In this document: positions 56,384-64,000 of the stretch, piece by piece | Layout: each line of letters opens with the position of its first letter | How positions within the stretch are numbered: the stretch's first letter is position 1 | Source of the DNA: Sulfurimonas sp. CG01_land_8_20_14_3_00_36_23 | GTDB lineage: Bacteria > Campylobacterota > Campylobacteria > Campylobacterales > Sulfurimonadaceae | NCBI GenBank assembly: GCA_002781365.1 | Contig: PETN01000020.1 | Span: forward strand, 79,448 to 143,447 | Length of the DNA: 64,000 nt | Reading direction: 5' to 3' | Translations under genes and position numbers: made by a program | The notes under the pieces: generated by a model | Seen by the model: only the letters and a program-made list of their open reading frames with translations | The model's database searches: none | What the model was told of the DNA's origin: nothing

Positions 56384-56872
56384 ATGTACATAAAACGTAA
56401 GCTAAATGAGAGTTTAACTACTTTTAAAGGCTTACATTATGGATACAAAACTTTTCAAAAAAGTTCACATAGATACAGAGTGAGTGTTGGGATAGGTGGA
56501 AATATTGGAGATGTCAAACGAAGGTTTGAACATCTCTTTTTTGTGTTAAAAAGAGACAAAAGAGTCGAACTTTTAGAAACATCGTTGATTTTAAAAAATC
56601 CTCCTTTTGGTTTTAAGAACCAAGATGATTTTTTTAACTCAATAATTGTTCTTCAAGTGAGTATGCAGCCAACTTATTTTTTGGACTATTTAATGAGACT
56701 AGAAAAAAAGTTTGCTAGAAAAAGAAGCTTTGCAAATGCCCCAAGGACTTTAGATTTGGATATTATTTTTTTTGATAACAGAGTGATACAAACACCAAGG
56801 CTTCAGATTCCACATGCTAGTTGGTCTCAAAGAGAGAGTGTTGTAATCCCTCTATCTGGTTTAAAAATATGA
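56384..56872 (+). CDS. folK: 2-amino-4-hydroxy-6-hydroxymethyldihydropteridine pyrophosphokinase
   Basis: FolK transfers pyrophosphate to the pterin in folate synthesis, after FolB (35135). The 162-residue protein has the family motif GGNIGDV, the FNSIIVLQ block and the signature RTLDLDIIFFD. It overlaps flhF as ATGA. A repeat copy (56808) is read as Ile-Pro-His-Ala-Ser in its last part. Confidence 0.9.
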   Translation: MYIKRKLNESLTTFKGLHYGYKTFQKSSHRYRVSVGIGGNIGDVKRRFEHLFFVLKRDKRVELLETSLILKNPPFGFKNQDDFFNSIIVLQVSMQPTYFLDYLMRLEKKFARKRSFANAPRTLDLDIIFFDNRVIQTPRLQIPHASWSQRESVVIPLSGLKI

Positions 56873-58155
56873 AGATACTTACATTTACAGGTCGAACACC
56901 TTCTGAAGCTCTAAAAAAAGCAAAACTAGAAGTCGGCGATGAAGGGATGCTGATTGAAACAAGAGAGATTCAAAAAAAAGCTCTTGGACGTATGCCACTT
57001 TATGAAATAGTGATAGGTATAGAAGAGGGCGCACAAAAAAAAGTAAACCAGCACAATACCTATACAAATACTCCTAAGCCGTTAAATAAGCAAAAACCGA
57101 TTACTAGAGAGAGTGAAGAGGTGCTTTTTGATATATCAAGCGCAGCACAACAAATCTCTAAAATCGCGGATGTTTCAGCACCTATGTATGAGTATGAAAA
57201 TGCTAGAACAGAATCGAGTAGCTACGAGCCAAAAGAGCTTAAAGAGATAAAGTCTGAAATTTTAAAACTTGGCGATAAAGTTAAAATAATCCAAAATATG
57301 TTTTGGAATGAAAAATCACCTGATTTACAAAATTCTATTCCCTCAGAATTTTCTGAAATCTACCGTTTAGCTTCTCAAAGTGGTATGAATAAAGAGCATC
57401 TTGACAGCATTATGCAAATCACCTTGGAGCATATGCCCTTTAAGATGAAAGAGAACTCCTCTACGGTAAAAAGATATTTTCAAACACTCCTAAGAAAGAT
57501 GATTCCTATCAGACTTGAGAGTGTTCCTACGCCAGGAAGTAAGAGGGTCATAATGCTTGTGGGTCCAACGGGTGTGGGTAAAACAACTTCGATTGCAAAA
57601 TTAGCCGCACGCTACTCCTTTTTAATGCAAAAAAAATATAAAGTAGGTTTAGTTGTTTTAGATACATATAGAATTGGAGCAGTTGAGCAGTTAATGCAGT
57701 ATGCAAGAATGATGAAACTCGGAATTGAGACAGTAGTGGATCCTCCAGAGTTTGCAGGTGCTTTAAACTCTTTGAGATATTGTGATTATATCTTGATTGA
57801 TACGATGGGTTCGAGTCCTTATGATAAAGGTAAAATAGAAAAGATTTATGAGTGCCTTGAAGCAAATGACACAGAGTACAGTGTGGATGTTGTTTTAGTG
57901 ATGCCTAGTTCTATAAAGTATGAAGATTTAAAAGCGACTTATGATAATTTTGATAGTTTAAATGTAGATACGATGATGTTCACAAAGCTTGATGAAACAA
58001 GAGGATTTGGAAATATTTTCTCTCTAGCCTATGAGACTAAAAAACCGATTAGCTACTTCTCAGTTGGTCAAGAAGTACCAGAGGATTTAGTTTGTGCAAG
58101 CAGTGACTTTTTAGTTGAGTGTTTATTAAATGGTTTTAACAGGAGTAAAGCATGA
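56869..58155 (+). CDS. flhF: Flagellar SRP-like GTPase FlhF
   Basis: FlhF sets the polar site and number of flagella. I choose ATG 56869, sharing ATGA with the folK stop, over 56821. The 428-residue protein has an N-terminal B domain, a helical N domain (about 170-215) and an SRP-type G domain with GPTGVGKTTS (about 226), DTYRIGA, and TKLDETRGFG. It overlaps flhG as ATGA. Confidence 0.95.
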   Translation: MKILTFTGRTPSEALKKAKLEVGDEGMLIETREIQKKALGRMPLYEIVIGIEEGAQKKVNQHNTYTNTPKPLNKQKPITRESEEVLFDISSAAQQISKIADVSAPMYEYENARTESSSYEPKELKEIKSEILKLGDKVKIIQNMFWNEKSPDLQNSIPSEFSEIYRLASQSGMNKEHLDSIMQITLEHMPFKMKENSSTVKRYFQTLLRKMIPIRLESVPTPGSKRVIMLVGPTGVGKTTSIAKLAARYSFLMQKKYKVGLVVLDTYRIGAVEQLMQYARMMKLGIETVVDPPEFAGALNSLRYCDYILIDTMGSSPYDKGKIEKIYECLEANDTEYSVDVVLVMPSSIKYEDLKATYDNFDSLNVDTMMFTKLDETRGFGNIFSLAYETKKPISYFSVGQEVPEDLVCASSDFLVECLLNGFNRSKA

Positions 58156-59027
58156 TAGGGCATCAAGCAGAGAAGCTTGAACAATTAGTTGCTTCAAACT
58201 CTAAAAAAAGATCAAAGAAAACTAGATTTGTTGCCATTACAAGTGGAAAAGGCGGAGTTGGAAAAAGCACAATTAGTTCAAACTTGGCTTTTGTTTTAGC
58301 GCAGAGCGGATTGAATGTTGGTATCTTTGATGCAGATATTGGACTTGCTAACTTGGATGTCATGTTTAATGTAAGAATCAAAAAAAATATTTTACATGTT
58401 CTAAAAGGCGAAGCAACAGTTGCTGATATTTTAATTCCTATAACTAGAAACTTGATTCTTATCCCTGGCGAAAGCGGGGATGAGATACTGAAGTACTCAA
58501 GTATGGCACTTTTTGAGCGTTTTATGGAAGAGGCCGAGGTCTTAGATAAACTCGATGTAATGATTATAGACACAGGTGCAGGGATAGGAGAACATATTCA
58601 AATGTTTCTTAATGCAGCAGATGATGTCATAGTTGTAACCGTTCCAGATCCTGCGGCAATTACAGATGCGTATGCAACCATAAAAACGATTGCAGTTATT
58701 CGTGATGATGTAAGCCTTATCATGAATCAGGTAAAAAGTGAGAAAGAGGCACAGGCAGTCTTTGATAAAATCAAGAAGGTTGCACATGCCAATATTGGAC
58801 CACAATTAAATCTAGAGTTGATTGGAAAAATTAACTCGGATCTAAAAGTTGCATCTTCTGTAAAGAAGAGAGAACTTTTCTCTCTTGCTTATGCAGGTTC
58901 CTCTGTTCATAAAGATATAGTGGCAATTGCTAATAATATTACAAAGCGATTGGAACGTAATGTGCTAGTTACATCAAATGAGAGTGGTCTGACTGGGCTA
59001 TTTAAACGTTTGATGGAACATTTTTAG
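58152..59027 (+). CDS. flhG: MinD-like ATPase FlhG (YlxH)
   Basis: FlhG limits flagellar number, acting on FlhF and on flagellar regulators. The 291-residue ParA/MinD-type protein has the deviant Walker A SGKGGVGKST (about 32-41), the switch DADIGLAN and DTGAGIG. The ATGA overlap with flhF indicates coupled translation. It ends before a small membrane gene preceding fliA. Confidence 0.95.
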   Translation: MIGHQAEKLEQLVASNSKKRSKKTRFVAITSGKGGVGKSTISSNLAFVLAQSGLNVGIFDADIGLANLDVMFNVRIKKNILHVLKGEATVADILIPITRNLILIPGESGDEILKYSSMALFERFMEEAEVLDKLDVMIIDTGAGIGEHIQMFLNAADDVIVVTVPDPAAITDAYATIKTIAVIRDDVSLIMNQVKSEKEAQAVFDKIKKVAHANIGPQLNLELIGKINSDLKVASSVKKRELFSLAYAGSSVHKDIVAIANNITKRLERNVLVTSNESGLTGLFKRLMEHF

Positions 59028-59046
59028 TATATTTTTGGGGTAATTT

Positions 59047-59382
59047 ATGTTAGGTGAAAATTTTGTATATTTTTTTACAGTTCAAGGTTTTTTTGTTGGA
59101 CTCATTTTTGGTATATTAAAATCTTTCGATGCTGAAGGTTTACTTGTATATACATTTTTAATCACGATATTTTTTTATCTTTTTTCACATGTTATTATCG
59201 CGTTGTATTTCAGAACCATTGTAGCTAAAGGCTACTACTTTCCAAAAGATATGCATGAAACAGAACTCGATTTATTTGCCAATGAAATTAATAAAAGAGA
59301 AAAATTGATTGATTCCGTCTATAAAATAACAGATGCTGCAATGAACCTCAATGCAACAGACCTTGCAAGGGATAAATCATGA
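59047..59382 (+). CDS. Small conserved membrane protein between flhG and fliA
   Basis: The 111-residue protein has two membrane helices (about 8-26 and 32-58) and a cytoplasmic tail of 50 residues with MHETELDLFANEINKREKLIDS. Its position between flhG and fliA matches an uncharacterised gene in Helicobacter pylori and Campylobacter, as I recall it. It overlaps fliA by 4 bases (ATGA), so it belongs to the operon. The function is unknown; a link to sigma-28 or motor control is plausible by position only. Confidence 0.75.
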   Translation: MLGENFVYFFTVQGFFVGLIFGILKSFDAEGLLVYTFLITIFFYLFSHVIIALYFRTIVAKGYYFPKDMHETELDLFANEINKREKLIDSVYKITDAAMNLNATDLARDKS

Positions 59383-60065
59383 GTGCGAGTGCCTATGTAA
59401 ATGGTATGAAACACAAAGAGGATGAGTTAGCAATTCAGTATCTCCCAGCAGTCAAAGCGATGGCTTATAGGCTTAAAGAGAGATTGCCAAGTTCTATAGA
59501 CTTCCTTGATTTATCAGCGATTGGAACGGAAGAGCTTATAAAACTCGCAAGAAGATATGATGAAACACTCAATGACTCTTTTTGGGGTTATGCTAAAAAG
59601 AGAGTCTATGGCGCAATGCTTGATTATTTAAGAAGCTTAGATATCTTGAGCCGTGCAAGCAGAAAATTGGTAAAAGCAATTGACTATGCAGTGGAAGAGT
59701 ATATACTTCTTCATGATGAAGAGCCAACAGATGAAGAGCTCTCTGTACTTTTGAATGAGAGTGTAGAAAAAGTTCATGAAGCGCGCATTGCTTCTAGTAT
59801 ATATACAGTTATGCCTTTACATGATCAACTCCATGTCGGAGATGAGGGTGCGGCTTTAATCCAAGTTGAAAAAGATGAGTTGATTGAAGTTATAAAGAGC
59901 ATCCTTAACTCTTACAATGAGAGGGAACAGTTAATAATCCAATTTTATTATTTTGAAGAGCTGACATTAAAAGAGATAAGTGAGATATTAAATATTACAG
60001 AATCAAGAATTTCACAAATTCATAAATCAGTGCTTCAAAAAATCAAAGAAAGTGTAGGTGCATAG
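59379..60065 (+). CDS. fliA: Flagellar sigma factor sigma-28
   Basis: FliA directs transcription of late flagellar genes. The 228-residue protein has the region 2 core DLSAIGTEELIKLARRYD, then the DYLRSLDILSRASRKL stretch, region 3 and a region 4 with LKEISEILNITESRISQIHKS as helix-turn-helix. It is followed within 2 bases by fliM. The anti-sigma factor FlgM is not in the window. Confidence 0.95.
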   Translation: MSASAYVNGMKHKEDELAIQYLPAVKAMAYRLKERLPSSIDFLDLSAIGTEELIKLARRYDETLNDSFWGYAKKRVYGAMLDYLRSLDILSRASRKLVKAIDYAVEEYILLHDEEPTDEELSVLLNESVEKVHEARIASSIYTVMPLHDQLHVGDEGAALIQVEKDELIEVIKSILNSYNEREQLIIQFYYFEELTLKEISEILNITESRISQIHKSVLQKIKESVGA

Positions 60066-60067
60066 AT

Positions 60068-61168
60068 ATGGCAGATATACTTTCCCAAGAAGAGATAGAT
60101 GCTCTTTTAGACGTTGTTGAAGATGAAGGTGAAGATGTATTTGAAGGAGATGAAAGCCATCTTCTTCCGCAAAGACAAGTAACTTTATACGACTTTAAAA
60201 GACCAAATAGAGTTTCAAAAGAGCAACTGCGAGCATTTCGTGGTGTTCACGATAAAATGGCAAGGTCTTTAGCTTCACAAATTTCTTCTATAATGCGTTC
60301 AATTGTTGAAATCCAATTTCACTCTGTAGATCAGATGACATATGGTGAATTCCTGATGTCTCTTCCAAATCCAACAAGTTTTAATGTTTTTTCAATAAAA
60401 CCTTTGGAAGGAAGTGGGGTTATAGAGATAAACCCCTCTATTGCTTTTCCTATGCTTGATCGTCTTCTTGGCGGTAAAGGAGAGCCTTTTGATGCAAATC
60501 GAGAGTTCTCAGATATAGAATTAAGTCTTTTTGAGACAATCCTTAGAGTTATGATGAGTACCCTTAAAGAAGCATGGGGACCTGTTATGGAAGTTTTTCC
60601 TAACATAGAGTCTAAAGAATCAAGCCCTAATGTTGTTCAGATTGTTGCTCAAAATGAGATTGTTGTTATGGTTGTTATGGAAATAATTATAGGTCATAGC
60701 TCCGGTATGATGAATATCTGCTATCCAGTTATTGCCTTAGAACCAGTTCTACCAAAGCTTGCGAGTAGAGATTTGATGCTCAATGAAACAAGTTCTAAAA
60801 AAAGTAGAAATACAGAATTACAAGTTTTACTTGGTGGTGCAAAAGTAAATGTTGAAGCAAATTTAGGTGGAGCAGAGTTGACACTTCGGGATGTTTTAGA
60901 GTTAAAAACAGGCGATGTCTTAAGGTTGTCAAGTCCAGCGAATGATATGGTAACAGTGAGTGTAGATGGAAAAGATAGATTCAGCGGTGAAATTGGTCTT
61001 AGACGATTTAGAAAATCTATTCATATAAAAGAGATGATAGATACAGAAAAAGATGCAGTCAAACGAGCACTAGAAAACTTTGAGCAGTTAAGACATGACA
61101 AAATATCTGGTGTTCAAGATATTATTCATGATGATAAAAATAAATACAGTTATGATGATGAGGAGTAG
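60068..61168 (+). CDS. fliM: Flagellar motor switch protein FliM
   Basis: FliM is the C-ring protein that binds phosphorylated CheY and reverses rotation. The 366-residue protein opens with the CheY-binding LSQEEIDALLD, has the FliM middle domain, the GGxG-type FliG contact LDRLLGGKGEP and a C-terminal SpoA (FliN-like) domain. It precedes fliY by 4 bases. Confidence 0.96.
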   Translation: MADILSQEEIDALLDVVEDEGEDVFEGDESHLLPQRQVTLYDFKRPNRVSKEQLRAFRGVHDKMARSLASQISSIMRSIVEIQFHSVDQMTYGEFLMSLPNPTSFNVFSIKPLEGSGVIEINPSIAFPMLDRLLGGKGEPFDANREFSDIELSLFETILRVMMSTLKEAWGPVMEVFPNIESKESSPNVVQIVAQNEIVVMVVMEIIIGHSSGMMNICYPVIALEPVLPKLASRDLMLNETSSKKSRNTELQVLLGGAKVNVEANLGGAELTLRDVLELKTGDVLRLSSPANDMVTVSVDGKDRFSGEIGLRRFRKSIHIKEMIDTEKDAVKRALENFEQLRHDKISGVQDIIHDDKNKYSYDDEE

Positions 61169-61172
61169 TTAA

Positions 61173-62036
61173 ATGAATGATTTTATGAAGTTGTTTGAAA
61201 ATGAAACAGTTGGCACTATAGAGGCACTCATTGGGCAAGCTCCAGTAGTTTCAATTAAAGAAGAACAGGATTTAAGCATAGTCTCCAATATTGTTCCTCC
61301 TATCGTACTTGTGAAATTGAAAGTATCAGGGGCCGTGGATGCCACTGCTATGGTTGCTATACCACCTAATCTTGCCACTTCATTATCTGATATGATGATG
61401 GGTGAAGAGATAAGCAATAGAGAAGATGTCGGTGATGATGATTTAGATGCAAATAAAGAGATAGTATCTAATATCTTTGGTGCGATAGGGAACAGTCTAT
61501 CTGCACAAAAAGAGATGCCAGTTTTATCTTTCACAGTAGAAAGTATAGAGTTTATAGACGATGATTCGGAAGTCTCATTAGAAGCTTTTAGAAAGATGTT
61601 TGTTTATAAATTTAATCTAGATAGCTTGAATTCATTATTAATGTTTATAATGGATGAAACAATGCTAAATGCATTCCTTGGTTCTTCTGCAAGTTCAGCT
61701 TCAGCTACTCAAACAGGCGCAGTGTCATCAAGTAATAATGCAGTAGATGATTTGAAACTCAATACGACTGAGATGAATAATATCTCTTTAATAATGGATG
61801 TGAAGCTTCCCGTAAGAGTAAGAATTGGAAAAAAAACCATGCTATTAAAAGATGTTTTAAATATGGATATCGGTTCTGTGATTGAACTCAATCAATTAGC
61901 GAATGATCCATTGGAAATATTAGTGGATGATCATGTGATTGCACAAGGTGAAGTTGTTATTGTTGATGGTAATTTTGGTGTTCAAATTACTGCAATTGGT
62001 ACAAAAAGAGAAAGATTAACAAAGCTAAAATCTTAA
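61173..62036 (+). CDS. fliY: Flagellar motor switch protein FliY/FliN
   Basis: The 287-residue protein has a CheC-like N-terminal part (about 1-165), a serine/alanine-rich linker (SSASSASATQTGAVSSSNNAVDD, positions 170-192) and a C-terminal SpoA domain (about 200-287; LPVRVRIGKKTMLLKDVLNM). FliY with FliM forms the C ring of Campylobacterota and can combine CheC-like and FliN roles. No CheY-binding EIDALL-type peptide is visible at its N-terminus. Whether the CheC half is still a phosphatase cannot be told. Confidence 0.93.
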   Translation: MNDFMKLFENETVGTIEALIGQAPVVSIKEEQDLSIVSNIVPPIVLVKLKVSGAVDATAMVAIPPNLATSLSDMMMGEEISNREDVGDDDLDANKEIVSNIFGAIGNSLSAQKEMPVLSFTVESIEFIDDDSEVSLEAFRKMFVYKFNLDSLNSLLMFIMDETMLNAFLGSSASSASATQTGAVSSSNNAVDDLKLNTTEMNNISLIMDVKLPVRVRIGKKTMLLKDVLNMDIGSVIELNQLANDPLEILVDDHVIAQGEVVIVDGNFGVQITAIGTKRERLTKLKS

Positions 62037-62042
62037 CTTGTC

Positions 62043-62813
62043 ATGAATGATATAAAAAAAGAGCTTACTAAAAGATACATAAAAGATATAAAATCAGCAG
62101 ATGTTTGGAGTGTTTTTAAAATAATTGCTGATTTTGTAAAGGGTTTTGATGAGCTTGGAGACTTAGGTCCAGCTGTTACAATTTTTGGAAGTGCTAGAAC
62201 AAACGAGAAAGATTTCTATTATCTTCAATCGCAAAAACTAGCTTCCATGCTTGCTGCAAGAGGTTTCAATATTATGACAGGTGGTGGACCTGGAATAATG
62301 GAAGCAGCCAATAGAGGCGCTAAAGAGTATAATGTTCAATCCATTGGTCTTAATATTGATTTAACGAAAGAACAAATTTCAAACAAATATACAACCAAAG
62401 AGTTAAATTTTGACTATTTTTTCTCTAGAAAAGTTATGTTGGTTAAATATTCAATTTCTTACGTTATATTCCCTGGTGGCTTTGGAACCTTAGATGAGCT
62501 TTTTGAAGCCTTGACTTTAGCGCAAACAAGAAAGATAATAGGTATCAAGATTTTTGTAGTAGGTGTTGAGTTTTATAAGCCACTTTTGGAGTTTATAGAA
62601 ACAAAATTATATGCAAACGGAATGATAGAGTTAGAAGATTTACAAATGATTCGCTTGACAGATGATTTAGATACTATAGTAAAAGAGGTGGAAGAGTCCT
62701 TATCTAATCAGATAGAGGTTCTAAAAAGTGTTGGCTTGGAAGAGACAAACTATTATAAGTCATTATCAGAATTTAAAAATAACAGCGAAGTGTTACAAGA
62801 GAGAGATTTATGA
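62043..62813 (+). CDS. LOG-family protein (cytokinin phosphoribohydrolase-like)
   Basis: The 256-residue protein has the LOG family motifs GGGPGIMEAANRGA (about 80) and PGGFGTLDELFE (about 140). These enzymes remove ribose 5-phosphate from nucleotides and are often annotated as lysine decarboxylases by mistake. The substrate is open. It overlaps mnmA by 4 bases (ATGA) and follows fliY by 6 bases, so it shares the flagellar transcript without an obvious link. Confidence 0.85.
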   Translation: MNDIKKELTKRYIKDIKSADVWSVFKIIADFVKGFDELGDLGPAVTIFGSARTNEKDFYYLQSQKLASMLAARGFNIMTGGGPGIMEAANRGAKEYNVQSIGLNIDLTKEQISNKYTTKELNFDYFFSRKVMLVKYSISYVIFPGGFGTLDELFEALTLAQTRKIIGIKIFVVGVEFYKPLLEFIETKLYANGMIELEDLQMIRLTDDLDTIVKEVEESLSNQIEVLKSVGLEETNYYKSLSEFKNNSEVLQERDL

Positions 62814-63841
62814 AAAAGAAAAAAGTTTTAGTTGGAATGAGTGGTGGAGTTGATTCTACAGTGTCAACACTTTTATTACAGGAAGAGGGTTATGAAGTTG
62901 AAGGTTTATATATGAAACTTCACTCTAAACCTGGATATCATGAAATTCATCAAGCGCGTGCTCAAAAAGCAGCGGATTATGTTGGTATAAAACTTCATGT
63001 TTTAGATTTACAAAAAGTATTTAATGAAAAAGTTTTTCAGCCTTTTATTACATCTTATGAAAAAGGAAATACTCCAAATCCATGTGCACTTTGCAATAGA
63101 AATTTAAAGTTTGGTGAAATGATGAAATATGCTGAGACTATAGGGGCAGATTATTTAGCAACAGGACACTACATAAAAACAGATGGTAAAAATTTTTATA
63201 TGGCTGAAGATGATACAAAAGATCAAAGTTATTTTCTATTTTATGTAGATAAAGCTATCTTGCCAAAATTACTCTTCCCTTTAGGAAGTAGAAAAAAAAG
63301 TGATATTAAAAAATTTGCTTCATCTATAAAAGGATTAGAGAGCTTTGCTTCACAAGCTGAATCAAGTGAAATCTGCTTTGTAGAAACTACCTATACTGAT
63401 TTATTGAAAGATTATGTAGATGTGGACAATGCAGGAGAAGTTTTAGATAAAGATGGAAATGTTGTTGGAGAGCATAAAGGTTATATGCACTATACCGTTG
63501 GAAAAAGAAAAGGTTTTACAGTAAATGGTGCGCATGAGCCGCATTATGTCTTAAGTACAAATCCTGAGACAAATCAGATTGTAGTAGGAACGAAAGAAGA
63601 TTTAGCATGTGGAAGTGTAATTTTAAATAACCTTAATATGTTTAATGATTTAAAAGAGTTTGATACAACTGTAAAGTTAAGATATAGAACACGTTCTATA
63701 GAGTGCCATGTGAAGATTGAAAACGATAAAGCATTTGTAACTTTAAAAGAGGATGTTTTTGGTGTTGCAGTTGGACAAGCTGCAGTATTTTATGATGAGG
63801 ATAAGCTCATTGGTGGCGGTTGGATAGCAGAAGCGAAATAA
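62810..63841 (+). CDS. mnmA: tRNA-specific 2-thiouridylase
   Basis: MnmA makes 2-thiouridine at the wobble base of tRNA-Lys, Glu and Gln. The 343-residue protein has the PP-loop GMSGGVDST (about 9-17), and the two catalytic cysteines in NPCALCNR and SSEICFVE. Two of its substrate tRNAs (Glu and Lys) are encoded in this window. A repeat copy (63602-63614) is read as LACGS. A 12-bp hairpin follows the stop. Confidence 0.96.
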   Translation: MKKKKVLVGMSGGVDSTVSTLLLQEEGYEVEGLYMKLHSKPGYHEIHQARAQKAADYVGIKLHVLDLQKVFNEKVFQPFITSYEKGNTPNPCALCNRNLKFGEMMKYAETIGADYLATGHYIKTDGKNFYMAEDDTKDQSYFLFYVDKAILPKLLFPLGSRKKSDIKKFASSIKGLESFASQAESSEICFVETTYTDLLKDYVDVDNAGEVLDKDGNVVGEHKGYMHYTVGKRKGFTVNGAHEPHYVLSTNPETNQIVVGTKEDLACGSVILNNLNMFNDLKEFDTTVKLRYRTRSIECHVKIENDKAFVTLKEDVFGVAVGQAAVFYDEDKLIGGGWIAEAK

Positions 63842-63844
63842 CTC

Positions 63845-63873
63845 TTTTTATTGCAAATATATTGCAATAAAAA
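63845..63873 (+). terminator. AT-rich hairpin after mnmA
   Basis: TTTTTATTGCAA (63845-63856) and TTGCAATAAAAA (63862-63873) are exact complements around a 5-base loop, 4 bases after the mnmA stop. The stem is AT-rich and no further T run follows closely, so strength is uncertain. Confidence 0.55.
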
Positions 63874-63935
63874 TCAACATAAATTTTTTTATAAAATCTC
63901 TTCACAGATTAAGAATCTTCTAAGCAACCACTCCC

Positions 63936-64000
63936 TATAATTCCCATCCACAAACAAAGAGACCTTGAAAAAGGTTAAGAGATACTTCGAGTTGAAGGCA
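63936..64000 (+). promoter_or_regulatory. Probable stable-RNA promoter and leader at the window end
   Basis: TATAAT (63936-63941) is followed by TCCCATCCACAAACA. From CC before the box to ACAAACA this matches the tRNA-Lys/Glu promoter region in 22 of 23 positions. The bases after it contain no start codon with a ribosome site. A rRNA or tRNA operon probably begins beyond the window; no good -35 box is seen. Confidence 0.55.

Overview
The window is ordinary chromosome from an AT-rich Campylobacterota (Epsilonproteobacteria), most like a Sulfurimonas-type sulfur- or hydrogen-oxidiser. The evidence is gene order known from Helicobacter and Campylobacter (lpxC-tsaB-thrB-ylxR-infB-rbfA-rimP and aroQ-folK-flhF-flhG-x-fliA-fliM-fliY), an HsrA/CosR-type regulator, an aminofutalosine deaminase (futalosine menaquinone route) and FlgP/FlgR-type flagellar genes. 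No transposase, integrase, prophage or CRISPR array is visible. Species cannot be fixed from the sequence alone.

Layout. 1-2953: a partial substrate-binding protein and a PAS-GGDEF-EAL signalling protein split by a one-base frameshift. 3123-3197: tRNA-Asn with its own promoter. 3257-11563 (minus): radical SAM protein, hemE, YqhA-type membrane protein, asd, an FlgR-like sigma-54 activator, flgP and its partner, gyrA. 11770-13020 (minus): a fused monoheme cytochrome-porin of Cyc2 type. 13405-14071: glnB, then tRNA-Glu and tRNA-Lys (minus) from a consensus promoter. 14209-26382 (plus): two paralogous BatA-BatB/C-BatD gene sets with a CsgG-like and an LPP20-like lipoprotein between them; only the second set has MoxR, DUF58 and DUF4381-type genes. 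26458-36078: diguanylate cyclase, tyrA, bamA, ppx/gppA, ferredoxin, a histidine kinase and HsrA-like regulator, folB, plsY. 36182-38008 (minus): an ammonium transporter fused to a diguanylate cyclase. 38164-42710: a small membrane protein, nadA, nadC, flhB and a DHH phosphoesterase. 42711-53625: one long plus-strand run from an M23 peptidase through lpxC, infB, ribD, ubiE and xseA to an FmdE-like gene. 53700-55789 (minus): sppA and mqnX. 55895-63841 (plus): aroQ, folK, the flagellar block, a LOG-family protein and mnmA. The last 130 bases look like a stable-RNA promoter and leader.

The strongest unexplained signal is a short asymmetric sequence, consensus TTGGCATGTGGAA. Its core GCATGTGGA occurs 31 times by eye, about equally on the two strands (15 and 16). 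Twelve copies lie in the small intergenic fraction, three times as exact inverted pairs that form gene-end hairpins. Nineteen lie inside genes and are nearly always read as Ala-Cys-Gly or Pro-His-Ala. This resembles the behaviour of the DNA uptake sequences of Neisseria and Pasteurellaceae, and I know of no such element described for Campylobacterota.

Functional themes are flagellar assembly and its control, cyclic-di-GMP signalling (three proteins, one fused to an ammonium channel), envelope biogenesis (bamA, lpxC, M23 peptidase, Bat and CsgG/LPP20 genes) and cofactor synthesis (haem, NAD, riboflavin, folate, menaquinone).
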